A DNA stretch of 64,000 nucleotides from Anniella stebbinsi (Eukaryota; Chordata; Lepidosauria; Squamata; Anniellidae), in the NCBI GenBank assembly GCA_029215795.1, contig JARDYH010000007.1, positions 68,936,763-69,000,762 on the forward strand. The letters run 5' to 3'. The notes beneath the pieces are model-generated. The model was not told the DNA's origin, ran no database searches, and saw only the letters and a program-made list of their open reading frames with translations. The translations under genes were made by a program, and so were the position numbers. Shown one piece after another: positions 11,443 through 23,689 of the stretch (its first letter is position 1; the number at the start of each line of letters is the position of its first letter).

Positions 11443-13286
11443 GTGGGGGGTAAAGACTACTTTATTCTTATCCATGAATAAGGAACAGGTGGCATGGGGG
11501 CATACCAAATAAGTTTGGACCACCCCAAATGACAGATCAACACTGCGAGACTTCCCTGGGAGACTGTCCCGTACGAGACGTGTCTGCGTTGTGTTTGGCC
11601 CAGCGCTCTGCCGGTCTGCGAGCCCCTCTTAAGGGTGCTGCCCCATGCTCATTTTGGGAAGGCCTCGCTCCTGCCAAAACGCTGTCTTTGAGACTTCTCT
11701 CCCTACCCGAGGCACGTCCATTTATCTTCTGGAGATGTGGAATTTGGCTACAGGCTTTGCAGGGGTAGCAGAACAGGCCTCTTCCCCCAGACTGTGCTTG
11801 AACTGGGGTGGGGGAAGGAGCCCTCATGAGAGGAACTCTAGTGGGCTCCCGGTTCTCTCGAGGCCTTGCAACATCCTCCGTAAACACGTCTGAGCTCAGG
11901 AGTGGGGACGGCTTCTGCTCCCAAGGCGCCACCACCCAAGAAGCAGGAGAGCCGGGTCAGGGAACGGGTTTCTGGCTGTGCTCCAGGGAGCTGTCAAGGG
12001 GGTAATGGAACACGAGAAGCCAGAAGCCAGGCCCCGCCGCAGGCCCACAAGCATGAGGCATCCACCCCGGCTCTAGGAGGAGAATGCCCCCTCCGCCCCA
12101 GGGTCAGCCATGGCGACGGGGGCCACCGGGGAAGCTGGAGGGGCGTCTTTCAAGGCATGCACCAACCTCCCATGAGGTCACTAGGAAGAAATGTGGCCTC
12201 CCGCACACAGAAGGTTGTTGGGGGGAAAGGGCTGTATATGGAATCCGATGAGGAAAGGAAGAGGGCCCGTGATGAAGTCCACACGACCTCTCTGCCTCAT
12301 GACTCCCACCGCTGCTGGGGGCATGGTTGCCATGCACAAGTGTCGCTCTCTGTTCAGAGGGCTACTTAGAGGAGGAACTGCATCGCCCCAAAAGAGGAGG
12401 CTGCTTTGCATAAACTTGCATAGGCTCATTTTTTATGCTCCAGTGCAAATTTACTGCCATTTCCATCGATCCCGTGTGCCTGCTCTGTTTGCTGTCCGGG
12501 TGCTTAACTGTGGGTGGGGATCCTCTAGGCCCCTGCTCTCGCCTGCATTGCGGTTCTTTATTCTGAACTGGACAGAACGTCAGCTAGAGGACACCTTCAA
12601 GTAGAGGAATGTCCTCTGTGGAGTAGGCCACCCGGCCACCCTAAATCCCCGTTGGTTGAGAAGCACTATGGGAGAGGGCTGCGGTCTTCCAGTCCTGCTG
12701 GTGAGCTTCCCGTCCTGTATCTGCAGGGCTGCCGTGATAAATGCTGAAGTGCAGCCACTCCTCTTTGTAACGAAAAAAAAAGCATTCCAACTGTATTGAT
12801 TCAGATCAACGAACCTAGCAGTTTTCATCTCCATCAGGAGCAGGTCTGTTGTAAAGCTAATGACTCTAAGAAGCTTTCTACCAGAAGCATTTATTCTGCG
12901 CTCTGATTGCTCACTTACTGTAGTTTGTAGGTCTATTACATGACATCATCGTCTTCCAGGGCCTCTCCTGTGCTTTGCAACCATTTAGCCAAACTTTTTT
13001 TTTTCTAATAAGGGAAAGCCTGGTATTATTTGTGGATGGTGGGATAAAGCCTAATGTAATGGTGCAATTGCGCAATACCACAGTGCCACCTAGTGCTTGT
13101 ATAAGGGAACATAAGGGAACATAAGGAAAGGAAGAGAAAGAACCCCCCACCCCACCCCCACCCCGGTGGGGGGGAACACGTGTAAAGGGGCCGATCTTAA
13201 TCCTGTGAAGAATCCAGAAACAGAAGTCTCAGTAAAGTGGTGAGTTTAAAGCCTCATGTAGCAAAGCTCTGAATTGCCCATTCAAG
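11443..13286. other. GC-rich gene-less stretch
   Basis: 11.5-12.6 kb is more GC-rich than its surroundings and has overlapping open frames up to 155 codons on both strands, but none resembles a known protein. Around 13.08 kb a CTCF-like motif occurs in 'agtgccacctagtgct'. Confidence 0.45.
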
Positions 13287-13606
13287 TAGGGTGACCAGAT
13301 AAAATCCAGGTCAGGGCTCCTGTAACTTTAACAGTTGTAGAGAAAAGGGAATTTCAGCCAGTGTCATTTGTATGCAATTAGTTCCTGGTGAAATTCCCTC
13401 TTCATCACAACAGTTAAAGTTGCAGGGGCCCTGCCTTCTTTTGTATATGTTCACTCTAGTATAGTGCCTGCAACTTTAACTGTTGTGATGAAGAGGGAAT
13501 TTCACCAGGAACTAATTGCATACAAATGATACTGGCTGAAATTCCCTTTTCTCTACAACTGTTAAAGTTACAGGAGCCCTGACCTCCTTTTCATATGGTC
13601 AGCCTA
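13287..13606. mobile_element. Family A hAT MITE
   Basis: 320 bp, left end TAGGGTGACCAGAT, right end CATATGGTCAGCCTA; central arms 'cctcttcatcacaacagtt' and 'aactgttgtgatgaagagg' are perfect inverse complements. No target duplication seen. Confidence 0.8.
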
Positions 13607-13644
13607 GCTAATATAAAAGTTCCGGCGCTGCATCACAGTGAGCA

Positions 13645-13829
13645 GCAGAGGCTGGTGGCTCTGATGTCAGTGAGGTGGTGAATCCGCTCCGGGTTTTAGT
13701 CAGAACCAATCCAAACTCTAAAGGAGCTCTCCAAAGTGTGAAGCTCCCGTAGAGTTCTGAGTGGTTCTGACTGAAACCCGGAGCGGATTCACTGCCCCAC
13801 TGATATTGGAGCCACCAGTCTCCACTGCT
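13645..13829. mobile_element. 185-bp palindromic MITE (family I)
   Basis: Ends 'agcagaggctggtggctc' and 'gagccaccagtctccactgc', and inner arms 'gaatccgctccgggttttag' against 'ctgaaacccggagcggattc', make an almost complete hairpin. A half-copy lies at 62624-62700. Confidence 0.7.
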
Positions 13830-13854
13830 GGTGCGCCTTGGCTCTACAATATTA

Positions 13855-13922
13855 CTGCCTGTTGGGAAGAGGATGCTGGACTAGATGACCTCATGGACAT
13901 GATCTGAATCAGCTGGGCTCCT
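13855..13922 (+). mobile_element. L3/CR1-like LINE tail fragment
   Basis: 'gggaagaggatgctggacta' and 'gatgacctcatggacatgat' resemble the tail family, diverged. Confidence 0.4.
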
Positions 13923-14333
13923 GATTAGCATTCTGGGAGTCTGATCTCCTGGGTTGCACTTCTGAAAATGAGTCTGGAGGCCAGGACTCCTGGGTTCCTG
14001 CCCCTATCTTGGGGAGCAGACACAGAGCCTTGGGAGTGTCTGGGGCTTCCTCATCGCAGGATGCGAGTAACCCCAACGGCAGTGACTCAAAGAGAAGGAC
14101 ACTCATGCCCATGGTAGGGACTGTGTGTGTAAGTTCTGAGTGTTCTCACAGGCCCTATCGGTGGGTCATTTCCCCTGGCAGCACGAAGGCAGGCTTGCTC
14201 AGCGAATTAACCCTCTACGACTTGGCAAACTCCAGGGTCATGGGATATAGCCGGCCAAGAATCTCCCAATCCAGACGGCTGGCACGGAGGCTTACACATG
14301 CTTTATTTCTTGGGATGGATTCACTGCTGTAAA

Positions 14334-14336
<3 letters not shown>

Positions 14337-14388
<52 letters not shown>
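14337..14388. repeat. (TC)15(AC)11 compound microsatellite
   Basis: Perfect TC run 14337-14366 followed by AC run to 14388. Confidence 0.9.
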
Positions 14389-14390
<2 letters not shown>

Positions 14391-14924
14391 AGTTGGCCAC
14401 CTTTTGCTTGCACACATTTTGGCACAGAGAGCAGAGTACTCCTGAGAATGTGCAGAGTTGAGTCAAGGATAAAGAAGGCTTTGATTTAGAACCACCACCA
14501 CAACCCCCTAAGGGCAAAATGCCCCTTGAACATGTACACACAGTGAAAGAAATGCCCCCTCACCTGTCCAGGTGTGCTGTGAAATCTAGCATCCTGAATC
14601 TACCCCCACGTAGCTTTCGCTGGGTGCCTAGCACACTAGATTACACATGCAGCCACCACTACCATTGGACGCCCCTGTGAAGAGGGGCATGGAACATCAG
14701 CGCACACACATGGACGCTAAGAGCGAGGACAGTTTGGCTGGATTTCCACCCCACTTTGCATCCTTTAAAATTCTATCCGGGTTCATAACATACTTATCTC
14801 TTGACCACTGTACCCTATAAAATCTACATGGGGCTGGTAAATGTATTAGCTTATGTGGGTTGCGCCTGGGAGATAGAGGGTGGGAGGCAGACAGCAAAGG
14901 GAGATCATTCCCCACCCCACACTT

Positions 14925-15090
14925 TAGGCTTTTTTAAATGAGTGATTTATAGCACGTTCATGACTGGCCACTCACGGAAGTTTTCAAGTCATCTCTCTCC
15001 CCCCCGCCATATTTTCTTCTTTTTTGCAACAGCCCAGGTACCCCGATGTCCCGCCCCAAAGCAGCTCCTTTTCTTAAAAAAGAAAGAGGC
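14925..15090 (+). repeat. Dispersed repeat family F
   Basis: 'tttaaatgagtgatttatag' followed by 'cacgttcatgactggccact' and 'cccgatgtcccgcc'. A second copy lies at 16195-16345 and an inverted partial copy at about 2430-2550. Class unknown. Confidence 0.5.
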
Positions 15091-15420
15091 ATGTCTGAAA
15101 TGAGCCCATGAACAGGAGAGAAAATGAATCAGGAAGTAAATAGCTTGGATTTCCAAAGCAACTCCTCAAACGCCCCTGAGTTGTCTGTTTAGTCTAGTGT
15201 GTGGTGGTTGGTTACTGCGTGGGGAATAAGTGAAGGAACCCAAGGAAAGCTGTGGGTGGGGAGGGGTGGGTGTTTCCGGGACCTGCTAACTCCAACCTAC
15301 TTACAAAATTATATGGGTTGGAAGGTACATCATCAGCCATCTGACCCTTTCTTCCGTCCTTCACCAACCTCAAGCTAGAAGTTCCAAATGGAGTGCCAGG
15401 GCACACGCCTGTACAATGAA

Positions 15421-15462
15421 GAATGAATGAATGAATGAATGAATGAATGAATGAATGAATGA
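15421..15462. repeat. (GAAT)n microsatellite
   Basis: Ten and a half perfect GAAT units. Confidence 0.9.
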
Positions 15463-15884
15463 CAATCTCTTGTGTCGCCCAAAGCGACTTAAGAGGAGGC
15501 CCCTCATTGCATCTCAGTTTGATTCCCTGGCCTTTGCCGGAACTAGACAAGCCTGAAACGTCCTCATCTGTGATTGAAACCATTCCGTTATCCCTGATGC
15601 TGAGATGCAGCGAAATGAAAACAAGGGGTCTGGAGGCTGCCTGCTGCGTCTATGCATGAGTCACTGCTCTGGGTTTGCCTCTGTCCAATCTGGAGATCTG
15701 GAAAGAACAGTGATCCACAGCGGAGAGCGGGCTCCATTTTTCTTACAAAGATGAAGCTATACTCACCATCATTAGACGTTTCTAAGGTGTGGGAGGTCAT
15801 CCTTGGGAGGTTGCTAGGATCTTTTTTTCTGGTTTTCCTTTTGCATCTCAGCCAGCTTTTCCTCCTGCTGCCGCTCCAGTTAAA

Positions 15885-16125
15885 CATAAGAACATAAGAG
15901 GAGCCTTGCTGGATCAGACCGAGGGTCCATCTAGTCCAGCACTCTGTGTCACACAGTGGCCGACCAGGGACCCACAAGCAGGACACGGTGCAACAGCACC
16001 CTCCCACCCATGTTCCCCAGCAACTGGTGTATACAGGCTTACTGCCTCTGATACTGGAGGTAGCACTTAGCCATCAGGACTAGTTGCCATTGATAGCCTT
16101 CTCCTCCTGGAATTTATCCTAAGGT
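15885..16125 (-). mobile_element. L3/CR1-like LINE 3' end
   Basis: 'aacataagaacataagagga' followed by 'gccttgctggatcagaccga' and 'gggtccatctagtccagcac', continuing to 'ccttctcctcctggaattta'. This is a widespread reptile LINE 3' end; clade from memory. Confidence 0.65.
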
Positions 16126-16194
16126 TTAGTTACTGGCAGCAAGAGCTTCCAGCTAAAATATGTTGGTATCTTTGGTGGCTTTTTTTGGTCCCAA

Positions 16195-16345
16195 ACATGC
16201 TTCTTTAAATGAGCGTTTTATAACACACTCATGACTGGCCACTCATGGATGTTCGCAGGACATTCCGATGACGCCATCGGCCTCCTGTGCATCTCCCGCT
16301 CCATTCTCTGGCTTTAGCGCTGAAAAATAAACCCCAAAAAACCTG
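16195..16345 (+). repeat. Dispersed repeat family F
   Basis: 'tttaaatgagcgttttataa' followed by 'cacactcatgactggccact' and 'gatgacgccatcggcctcct'. Parallels the copy at 14.93 kb. Confidence 0.5.
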
Positions 16346-17459
16346 ACTCTTCTGGGATATATTAGTATCTGTCGGGTTTTCCTGCCATGCGCAGGAAAAG
16401 CTGTGCTATAAAATGCCCACTAGAGAGCACTGTCCCATTCAACTGCATTGACCTGTGCAAACCACATAGTTGCCACTCTCTTCCTCGTGTAATTACAGTT
16501 TGTTGCAAATGCGGAAGGGAAGCAGGAAGCAGAGCCATGGTAAGGGAACGGGATTCCCCCTCATCTGAAGGAGTTTCCTGTTCTCTTCTTCACGATGGAA
16601 TTTGCCCTCGGGCTGAAAGGGTTCCTGCACACCCACCTAGATAAGCAGCGTGCCAGGGAGGTCAGGTGCAATACTTCTTTAGAGCATCTTCATTTTTCTA
16701 AGAGCAGGGAGGTGTTTCCTCCCTGCCCCATGAGGGAGCATTAGTCCTGGAACACAGACATCCCCAGGCCCTGCAGATCCAAGATACCATCCAGAGGTTT
16801 TACCACTTGATCCTACTAAGGGTATAAACTAGGTGTGTAAATGAGGTAGCACGGAAGGGAACTGGCCATTTCTAACTGCCCCGTCTCTTTTTGATGGGAT
16901 CAGGTCCTCTGCAATGTTGCCCGAACAACGTGTTTTCGTCCCGACCCGTGTGGGTGTCAGAGGCAGGTGGGACAAACCCGGCTGGGATATTTTAAAATCT
17001 CAGCCGAGCAAAGCCAGCCTTGCCTCTGCCGATGTCTGGGCGTTTTCAAGCAGATCCCACAGCCTGGCAGCTGAGGCGGGCACCTGCTTCCCCCTGTCTG
17101 GACGGGCAGGGCTCCCCAGTTGTGCCAGGGTGTTTCCCCCACACACCCAAAAGTGGCACAGACCAGACATCCAGCGTCCCACTGAAATGAATGGATTCTA
17201 CTGTGGCTCAGACAGTGATGGATTATTCAACAGGGTGGGGCAGAGAAAGAGAGAGAAATCGACTATTTGGGCACAGGAAAAAAAAAGAGTGAAACTTTGC
17301 TTCTGCCTGTCGTCTGGGACACCTTGAAAGGTCCCGGGATTCACCTGGACAAAGACAGAGCTCGTTGGCTGGCCAGAGCTGATGTTAACAGGAACCAGCA
17401 GTACTAGATGAGCCCCCCAAAAAGAGTTTCCATCTTTTCTGTCTGCTGGGGCAAGTCGG

Positions 17460-17761
17460 GCTTTCCTGTTAGAGCAATACGACAATGGAACCAAATTACC
17501 TAGGGAGGAGGTGGGCTCAAGTTACAGGAAGCCAGATTCTGGCTGGACATTAGGAGAAACTTCCTGACTGTTAGAGCAGTGCGACAATGGAACCCATGAC
17601 CTAGGGAGGTCCTGGGCTCTCCCACATTAGAGGCATTCAAGAGGCAGCTGGACAACCATCTGTCAGGGATGCTTTAAGGAGGATTCCTGCATTGAGCAGG
17701 GGGTTGGACTCGATGGCCTTATAGGCCCCTTCCAACTCTACTATTCTATGATTCTATGATG
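17460..17761 (+). mobile_element. CR1 LINE 3' end with partial internal duplication
   Basis: The block 'gttagagcaatacgacaatg..ctagggaggaggtgggctc' (17466-17519) recurs at 17570-17615, so the copy carries a partial tandem duplication or two joined insertions. It ends in a clear ATTCTATGATTCTATGAT tail. Confidence 0.8.
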
Positions 17762-17776
17762 GGTGAGATTCAACAG

Positions 17777-17842
17777 GTGAAGGGAGTGCCTAATGAGTGC
17801 CTCCCTACTGCAAGGTGAAGGGAGTGCCTCCCTACTGCAAGA
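17777..17842 (+). repeat. Short tandem duplication
   Basis: 'aggtgaagggagtgcct' followed by 'ccctactgca' occurs twice; the first unit has an 11-bp extra block. Confidence 0.7.
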
Positions 17843-18173
17843 AGTCAGGGTCATCCATGGAAATGGATTGGCAGTAGATTCTGGGCAGACAAAAGGAAGT
17901 GCTACTTTGCACAAGACAGGTTGCCTGCAGACGTGAGGGTGAGGACGCCCTGTCCTCTGTCACAAGCCAGCGAAACAAGAGACCCAGAAAGTCTCACCTC
18001 TTCTACCCAAGCAACGTCAGCAAGGGAAGATCATCCAGGCTTTATCGGGAGATAAATAGATGCCTTCTTTACAACTCACCTCTTTGTTCTGGACTAGGCA
18101 AACTCATCTCTCTTCCACATTTTCCGCTCGTGTGCCTTGTCCTTTCTCTCTCTCTCTGTCCTTTCCAGGTTGT

Positions 18174-18888
18174 AAGAGCTCCATCACACCAGCGACTGAG
18201 TGCACTCTCGCCATGCCTGGTGTGCGGATTTGCAGCACGGTACTCACATGACACTCCGCCTCTTCCCCAGCCTTTCCTAGAATGCTAAAAGTCTGGATGA
18301 TTTTCCCTAAGCGCATTCAAAGCGCCCTAAGCCTCCGTGTAGTTTTAAAGGAACTGGGGGCTTGAATGGATTGCATCAGGTCCTAGCAGGGAAAAGCGCT
18401 ATCTCCCAGCAGCCGGCTCCAAGCCTCCATATAAAACCCAAACCTTGCATCCCAGGCTCCAAAGCGTTCTTTAAAATCATACAGTGCCCGGACCTCTGCA
18501 GAGACAGGATTGTACTCCTTCGATGCCCCCAAAGAGCCAAACTAAAGGATTGTTCCATTTTTGCCCAGCAGAAAGGCGGTCTGGTTGAAGCGCTCATCTG
18601 ACAGGACCTGAGTGGAGGGAGAAAGAGAAGGGGAGAGGTGGAGTCGAGTGGAAGAGCGAAGGAGCGAAAGAGCAGCTATTCAGGGGAAAGGGATCATAAG
18701 CTTGATGTGCTTCTGCAGGGGGGAAAATTAGGTGTGGAGGTCTTAGTGTTTTAGGAAAAGATGGAAAAGGTGGGGGGGGAGAGGCAGGGTGCCAGCAGGA
18801 CAGGCACAGCATCATGTGAGCACCGTGCTGCAAATCTGCGCACTAGGCATGGCGAGAGTGCACTCAATCGCTGGTGTGATGGAGCCCT
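18174..18888. mobile_element. Candidate DNA transposon with ~80-bp inverted ends (family J)
   Basis: 18180-18258 and 18806-18886 are inverse complements at about 90% by eye (shared 'catggcgagagtgcactca' and 'gctggtgtgatggagc'). The ~550 bp between the arms is unique. Outer ends read (c)agggctcc, hAT-like, but no 8-bp duplication was found. Confidence 0.55.
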
Positions 18889-19149
18889 GAGTCTGAGGAT
18901 AGGGCCTGTGTCTAGGCTTTGTACTGATGTGAGCTGCATTGAAGGCAATCTTTGTTTGAGAAGCAGGGCGAAAAACATAATATAGTAAAATATTTAATCT
19001 GTGGGATTCTCTGCCACAAGGCAGATGGAGTGAGCTTTAAAAAGAGATGAGACCCATTCATGGAAAAGCAGAAATCTACATCTGTTGATTTCTTTGCTTT
19101 TTAAAACCTGCCTTTCAATCCACTAAATCCAAATCAGCCATTAATAGCT

Positions 19150-19480
19150 ATGCGCCATGGCAGCCAAAAGGAGAATCCATGCTCAATACAAGGAGAAACA
19201 GGGCCTTCTCTGTGGTGGTGCTCTGGAATCCTGTACCCACCAAGGTTTGCCTAAAGCTGAGCTTATTATCCTTTCGGCACCTGGTGAAGAACTTTACTTT
19301 TCCCCTGGGGCTTTTAAACGTGTTGTCTTAATACTGCTTTTTGGCTTTGCTTTTTCTCTGGATTGCCTTCCACCCCCCCACCCCCCACCCCCCACCCCCC
19401 ACCCCATTGCTTTTTGACTTGCTGTTGTAAGCCACCCTGGGAATATTTATATTGAAAAAGCAGGGCATCATGCATCATTA
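19150..19480 (+). mobile_element. LINE 3' fragment (L2-like)
   Basis: 'cagggccttctctgtggtgg' then 'tgctctggaatcctgtaccc' and 'gtaagccaccctgggaatat': the 3' region after the RT C-terminus. Interrupted by a (CCCCCCA)n tract. Confidence 0.55.
19371..19406. repeat. (CCCCCCA)n tract
   Basis: Five CCCCCCA-type units within a LINE 3' fragment; the minus strand is G-rich and could form a quadruplex. Confidence 0.85.
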
Positions 19481-20134
19481 AGCGAATGATTAATGAACTA
19501 ATACCAGATGCTGGAGATCCACCGCAGGTGAGGGCTGTTGTGTTTCTGTTCGCATTCTGGAACTGGCTGGCTGCTGCTATCAGAAACACTGAAATGCTGG
19601 ACCAGATGGCTAAAGAGAAGAGTTTTCTCCCTCTCTTAGAATTGGTGCCCCCTCCAGGTTTCGGAGGGTCAGGGGGCAAGACACCCTGCCTGGGCCCCCT
19701 CCCTCGGTAGATCCACCTGCTCACCACCATAGTCACCAGCTCCTCCTTCTCCTCTTCCTCCTCATTGCTCTCGCTTGCTCAACAGGCAGAGAACCAGGGA
19801 GCCCGGAAGTCATGGCGCCTGCTCCGCCTCCTCCTCACCCCCAGGGGTCTCTTGTCAGAAGGACCCTGGTGGGCTGTGGTCCCTTCGCAGATGCCCGGCC
19901 GTGCCCACCCTTGAACCAGCCGGCTCATCATATTAGAACTTGGGAATTATCCAATGAAACTAATCAGCCCGAGATTCAGGACAGACAAAGGGCTCCCTTC
20001 ACACAGCGCCTTCTTCATTTGTCCTGGCTTCCTGCATGAATGCGTAAGAGTCCTCCTGAGCTGGAAATATAACCCTGGAGCCTTGCCGTCTAGTCCTCCT
20101 CACCTGAGCTGGCTGAGATGGCGCGAAATCCGTT

Positions 20135-20290
20135 CAGATGCAAGAGGTGTTGCCCGGTGGCTAAGGATGCGGATTGTGAGCAGGGACCGAAGCCCACCTT
20201 GGCCTTAAGCAGCCTACCTTACAGGGCCGTCGTAAGGATTGTTGTGATCTTGCATGCGAAGTGCGTTGCTCTCAGGAAATGAGCTATACT
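20135..20290 (+). mobile_element. SINE-like fragment
   Basis: 'cggtggctaaggatgcggat' (tRNA-like head), 'agcctaccttacagggccgt' and 'cgtaaggattgttgtgatct'. Diverged. Confidence 0.4.
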
Positions 20291-21001
20291 CAGATGCAAA
20301 ACTGGTCCCCCCCCCGGATTTCTCCTCCTTGGAATCTATTCCCATTCATCAAGCTCTAGGAAGAGAACCCCAGAATGTCTGTCACCCCTTCCTCCCCAAA
20401 CAAGCCGGTCCTCATTCCCTGGTTATAGATTGGTTTGATTTCTCAGTCCTCCGGGCTCACTAAAAGGCACTCTCCCTTGCCTCCTTTGCTGAATTCCTGC
20501 CCCCTAATGACCCCTTGTTTTGGCGTACAAGTTTATTTGGGTTTCTTCTCCGCCGCCCCCTCCCTGCGCCTGCTTGTACAAGGAGCTGTTTCTCGCGCTG
20601 GGAGGGATGCCAGGAAAAATTCCCGGAATACGCTGAGGCAGCAGGGCTTAGGGGTATCCCAGAAACAGCTGCTAGGCCCAACCACATCAGAGACCCCCTT
20701 GGAGCATGTGCCTGGGGGTGGGACAGTGGGGAGATGTCAATGGGGCCAGTATCATCCCCGGGCCAAGCCACAACAAAGGGAAACACGTTCGGACTCCAGG
20801 GGTCCAGGTGACTGGTAAAAGCTGACGCCGAAGAAGCAGGACCCTGTGGGGTGTGCATGATGCGTCCACATGTGGTCGTTGTTTCTGACCAGCTCATCGC
20901 CCTGCTCATTCGCACGTCGGTGAAACCCCCTGCAGCAGGACTTCTCCTCGTGGGGCGTAACGAACACACCCTGCCGCCCCTGCAGTCAGTTGCTGGACTC
21001 A

Positions 21002-21360
21002 TAGTTTCATTGAAGAGTAGAGTTGGAAGGGGCCTGTGAAGCCATCGAGTCCAACCCCCAGCTCAATGCAGGAATCCACCTTAAGGCCTACCTGATAGAT
21101 GGCTGTACAGCTGCATCTTGAATGCCTCTAGTGTGGGCGAGCCCATGACCTCCCTAGGTCACTGGTTCTACTGTCGTACTGCTCTAACAGTCAGGAAGTT
21201 TTTCCTGATGTCCGGCCAGAATCTGGCTACCTGTAACTTGAGCCCATTATTCCGTGTCCTGCACTCTGGGATGATCGAGAAGAGATCCTGGCCCTCCTCT
21301 GTGTGACAACCTTTCAAGTACTTGAAGAGTGTTATCATTCCCTTCCTCTGTGAAGTTTCT
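21002..21360 (-). mobile_element. CR1 LINE 3' end
   Basis: Reverse complement of the CR1 3' end: 'gagttggaaggggcctgtga', 'atcgagtccaacccccagct', 'ctctagtgtgggcgagccca', 'ggccagaatctggctacctg'. A family B MITE begins at its 5' side (21381). Confidence 0.8.
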
Positions 21361-21380
21361 TTTATCAGTCTTCTCTGACC

Positions 21381-21502
21381 TGGGGCCCTCCAGATGTGTG
21401 GGACTGCAACTCCCATAATTCCCAGCCAGCATGGCCAATGGCCACGCTGGCTGAGAATTATAGGAATTGCAGTCCCACTTCTGGAGGGCCCCAGGTCGGA
21501 GA
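21381..21502. mobile_element. Family B palindromic MITE, best-preserved copy
   Basis: Near-perfect palindrome: 'tggggccctccagatgtgtg' at the left pairs with 'ggagggccccaggtc' at the right, and 'cagccagcatggccaatggc' around the dyad. Forms a hairpin of about 60-bp arms. Confidence 0.75.
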
Positions 21503-22559
21503 AAGCTGATTTCTATTGAGTCAAACCATTGCTCCATTTGTCAGCATAGTCCGACTGATTCTCCCAAGCCCGTGGTCTTCCCCCTGTAGTTTTCTGAGAT
21601 TCTTTTCCTGGAGAAAGCAGGATTCAAATTTGGGACTTTCTGCGCCCAAAGCATGCACTCTGAGGACAGGAGGCTGCTTGATTGTTCACAACTCCACGCA
21701 GGAGCCCAAGATAGGGGAATCACGCAAGGTCCTTATTAACCGCAGCAGCCCTTTCACGTTACAGTCTTCCCTTCTCCCCAAATACGTCCAGCCTGCGGAG
21801 AATGATTCTCCGCTGCCTAGTGCGACCTAGTGTTCAGGCAGGGCCACTCAAGGTGCCACCATCACCTCACCACAGGCTCAGCCTCGCCGACGCGCATGGA
21901 CATGCCCGTGAGAAGCTTCCTGCTCACATTGTTTAGAATAGCTGAGATTCCTGGCATGCTAAACGCATCGTTCCGCAGAGGGTGCGAGTCTGAACATCTT
22001 GGGGCAGCGATCTCCCAGAGGTAAAGGGTTTTTTTGTGGGGGGAAGGGCAGTCGTTTAAAATATTCTGTGCCTCCACTGTTCCCTTGGTGGGGTTTCCCA
22101 TCTAGCAAAGGAAAAATACTCTGCACATGTTCCGAAGGCCTCGATTTCTTCGCATGTCCCGGCCTGAACCTGGCACTGAAAACAGATTCCGAGGCTATGA
22201 GTTGGCTCAGGTTAAGCTCTGCCTGGGGGGGTGGGGGTGGGGGGTGCATCACCAAAACCCCAGAAGAGAAAACTTGCACAGAATGCTTGCTTGCTGTGGT
22301 GACTATGAGCAAAGCTATGTACGCTAATGAATAAACAAATAAATACCCTGCGCCTAAAAGATCTCAATTCCGCAACTTGTAATAATTATGCAAAGTGAGC
22401 ATACTATCCTACAGATTTCCTTGTTTTGCATAATTCATTCCGCTTTGGCTAATCATGGGGATGTTCTATGCACAGGTTCCCCCCCCCCCCCCAGCACATT
22501 TTTATAGGCTTAAGACAAGGACAGGGAACTCTCTTCTGTCAAGGGCCAGAATCACGGTT

Positions 22560-22645
22560 TAAACATGCTTACTAACCATTTGCTGCAAAAGGGTTAGCGG
22601 CCTATCCTCGGCTTAGCGTGTCGTCTGAACGGGCCCATTGCCCTA
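22560..22645. mobile_element. Family G MITE end fragment
   Basis: 'aaacatgcttactaaccatt' and 'cggcttagcgtgtcgtctga' resemble the right end of the 56.9-57.2 kb element. Confidence 0.4.
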
Positions 22646-22711
22646 ACAGGCTGCGATGTGTATGAAATATCTTCCTTGATGGAAAGCAGGAGTATCTGTT
22701 AGAGTAACGCG

Positions 22712-22832
22712 GCCTTCCCCAACCTGGTACCCTCCTGATGTGTCGGCCGACAGTTGCTAGAATCCCCTGGCTGGGGGGCTTCCGGGGATTCTGGCCCCAC
22801 ACGTTTTGAGGGCACCAAATTGGGGAAAGCTG
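22712..22832. mobile_element. Family B palindromic MITE, diverged
   Basis: Left 'aacctggtaccctcctgatg' and right 'gagggcaccaaattgggg' are inverse complements with changes; the centre is 'ctagaatcccctggctgggg'. Confidence 0.55.
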
Positions 22833-23689
22833 TTGTAATGGCTGCACTTGACCCAGGGTGGCTCACCATTGGGGGCATGAAAAAGGAGCCAGTCTCTCCG
22901 TCTCCATCACTCATTTGGCAATCCACATCGGAGTGGAGTGGCCGTGTCTCCCCTGCGTGGGATCCCTCCATCTGTGCCCCCAAAGAAACTGTGCCCACTC
23001 AAATGTTGACACAGCTGATGGATGGGGTTGCTCGCTCGGGTGGGACGGAACCCGCTTACCGACGCGTGACTCACAACCTCGGGTGGGGGCTCAGACCGGT
23101 GGAGAGAGGGGGCTGGGGAGGCTTAGCAATGGGGCAGGTGACTCAGGGACTGCTGTGTAATTTCAGGTTGCCAAGAGGTATCATTAAAACGGCCCACGGA
23201 GGACTGAAATAGCCCCGGGGCCTCTCTGACCCGATGCCAGCCCTACGGCAGGGCCTAAACAAAAGCAGGCAAAATTATGATAGAGAAACCGAGGGTTCCT
23301 TGGCCTCAGATAACCCAAGTGCCAAAACTCCCCACTGTATGCAAGCGATGTTTAGCGTCCCCATTCCATCCATTTATTAGCTTCGCCCGTCTTCCTTCCC
23401 CGCTCTCTAGTATGCCCTCTGCTGCTGGGAGATTTAGAAGGTAAACTCCTGAGGGCAGGGACTTGCGTTTTTAGATTATGAAACTTTATAAAGCACCCAA
23501 CGCTAAGACAGAGAGAGGGCAAGAAAGAAGTTCGGCACTATAAAAGCTCTTTCTTGGCTTCAGCTCTCCTGCCTGCTAAAACGGGTAATACTGATCTACC
23601 TTTGAGGACTGTTGTAAAGCTTACCCAGAGAAATGTAGGTGAAGTCTTTTGAGCATCTTTTGAGCCAAGAACGTCAGTTATTATTATTA

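Larger units (their letters stand above)
18889..20995. other. Gene-less stretch
   Basis: Contains the LINE fragment at 19.15-19.48 kb and a SINE-like fragment at 20.1 kb. 20.46-21.0 kb holds a 180-codon open minus-strand frame without recognisable similarity. Confidence 0.45.

Noticed and set aside
11902..12369. 155-codon plus-strand frame in a GC-rich block
   Set aside because: Overlapping frames of similar size on both strands and no recognisable domain.
20460..21002. 180-codon open frame on the minus strand
   Set aside because: Longest frame outside the two genes, but composition is irregular, no splice-consistent neighbours and no similarity I recognise; GC-rich DNA gives long chance frames.
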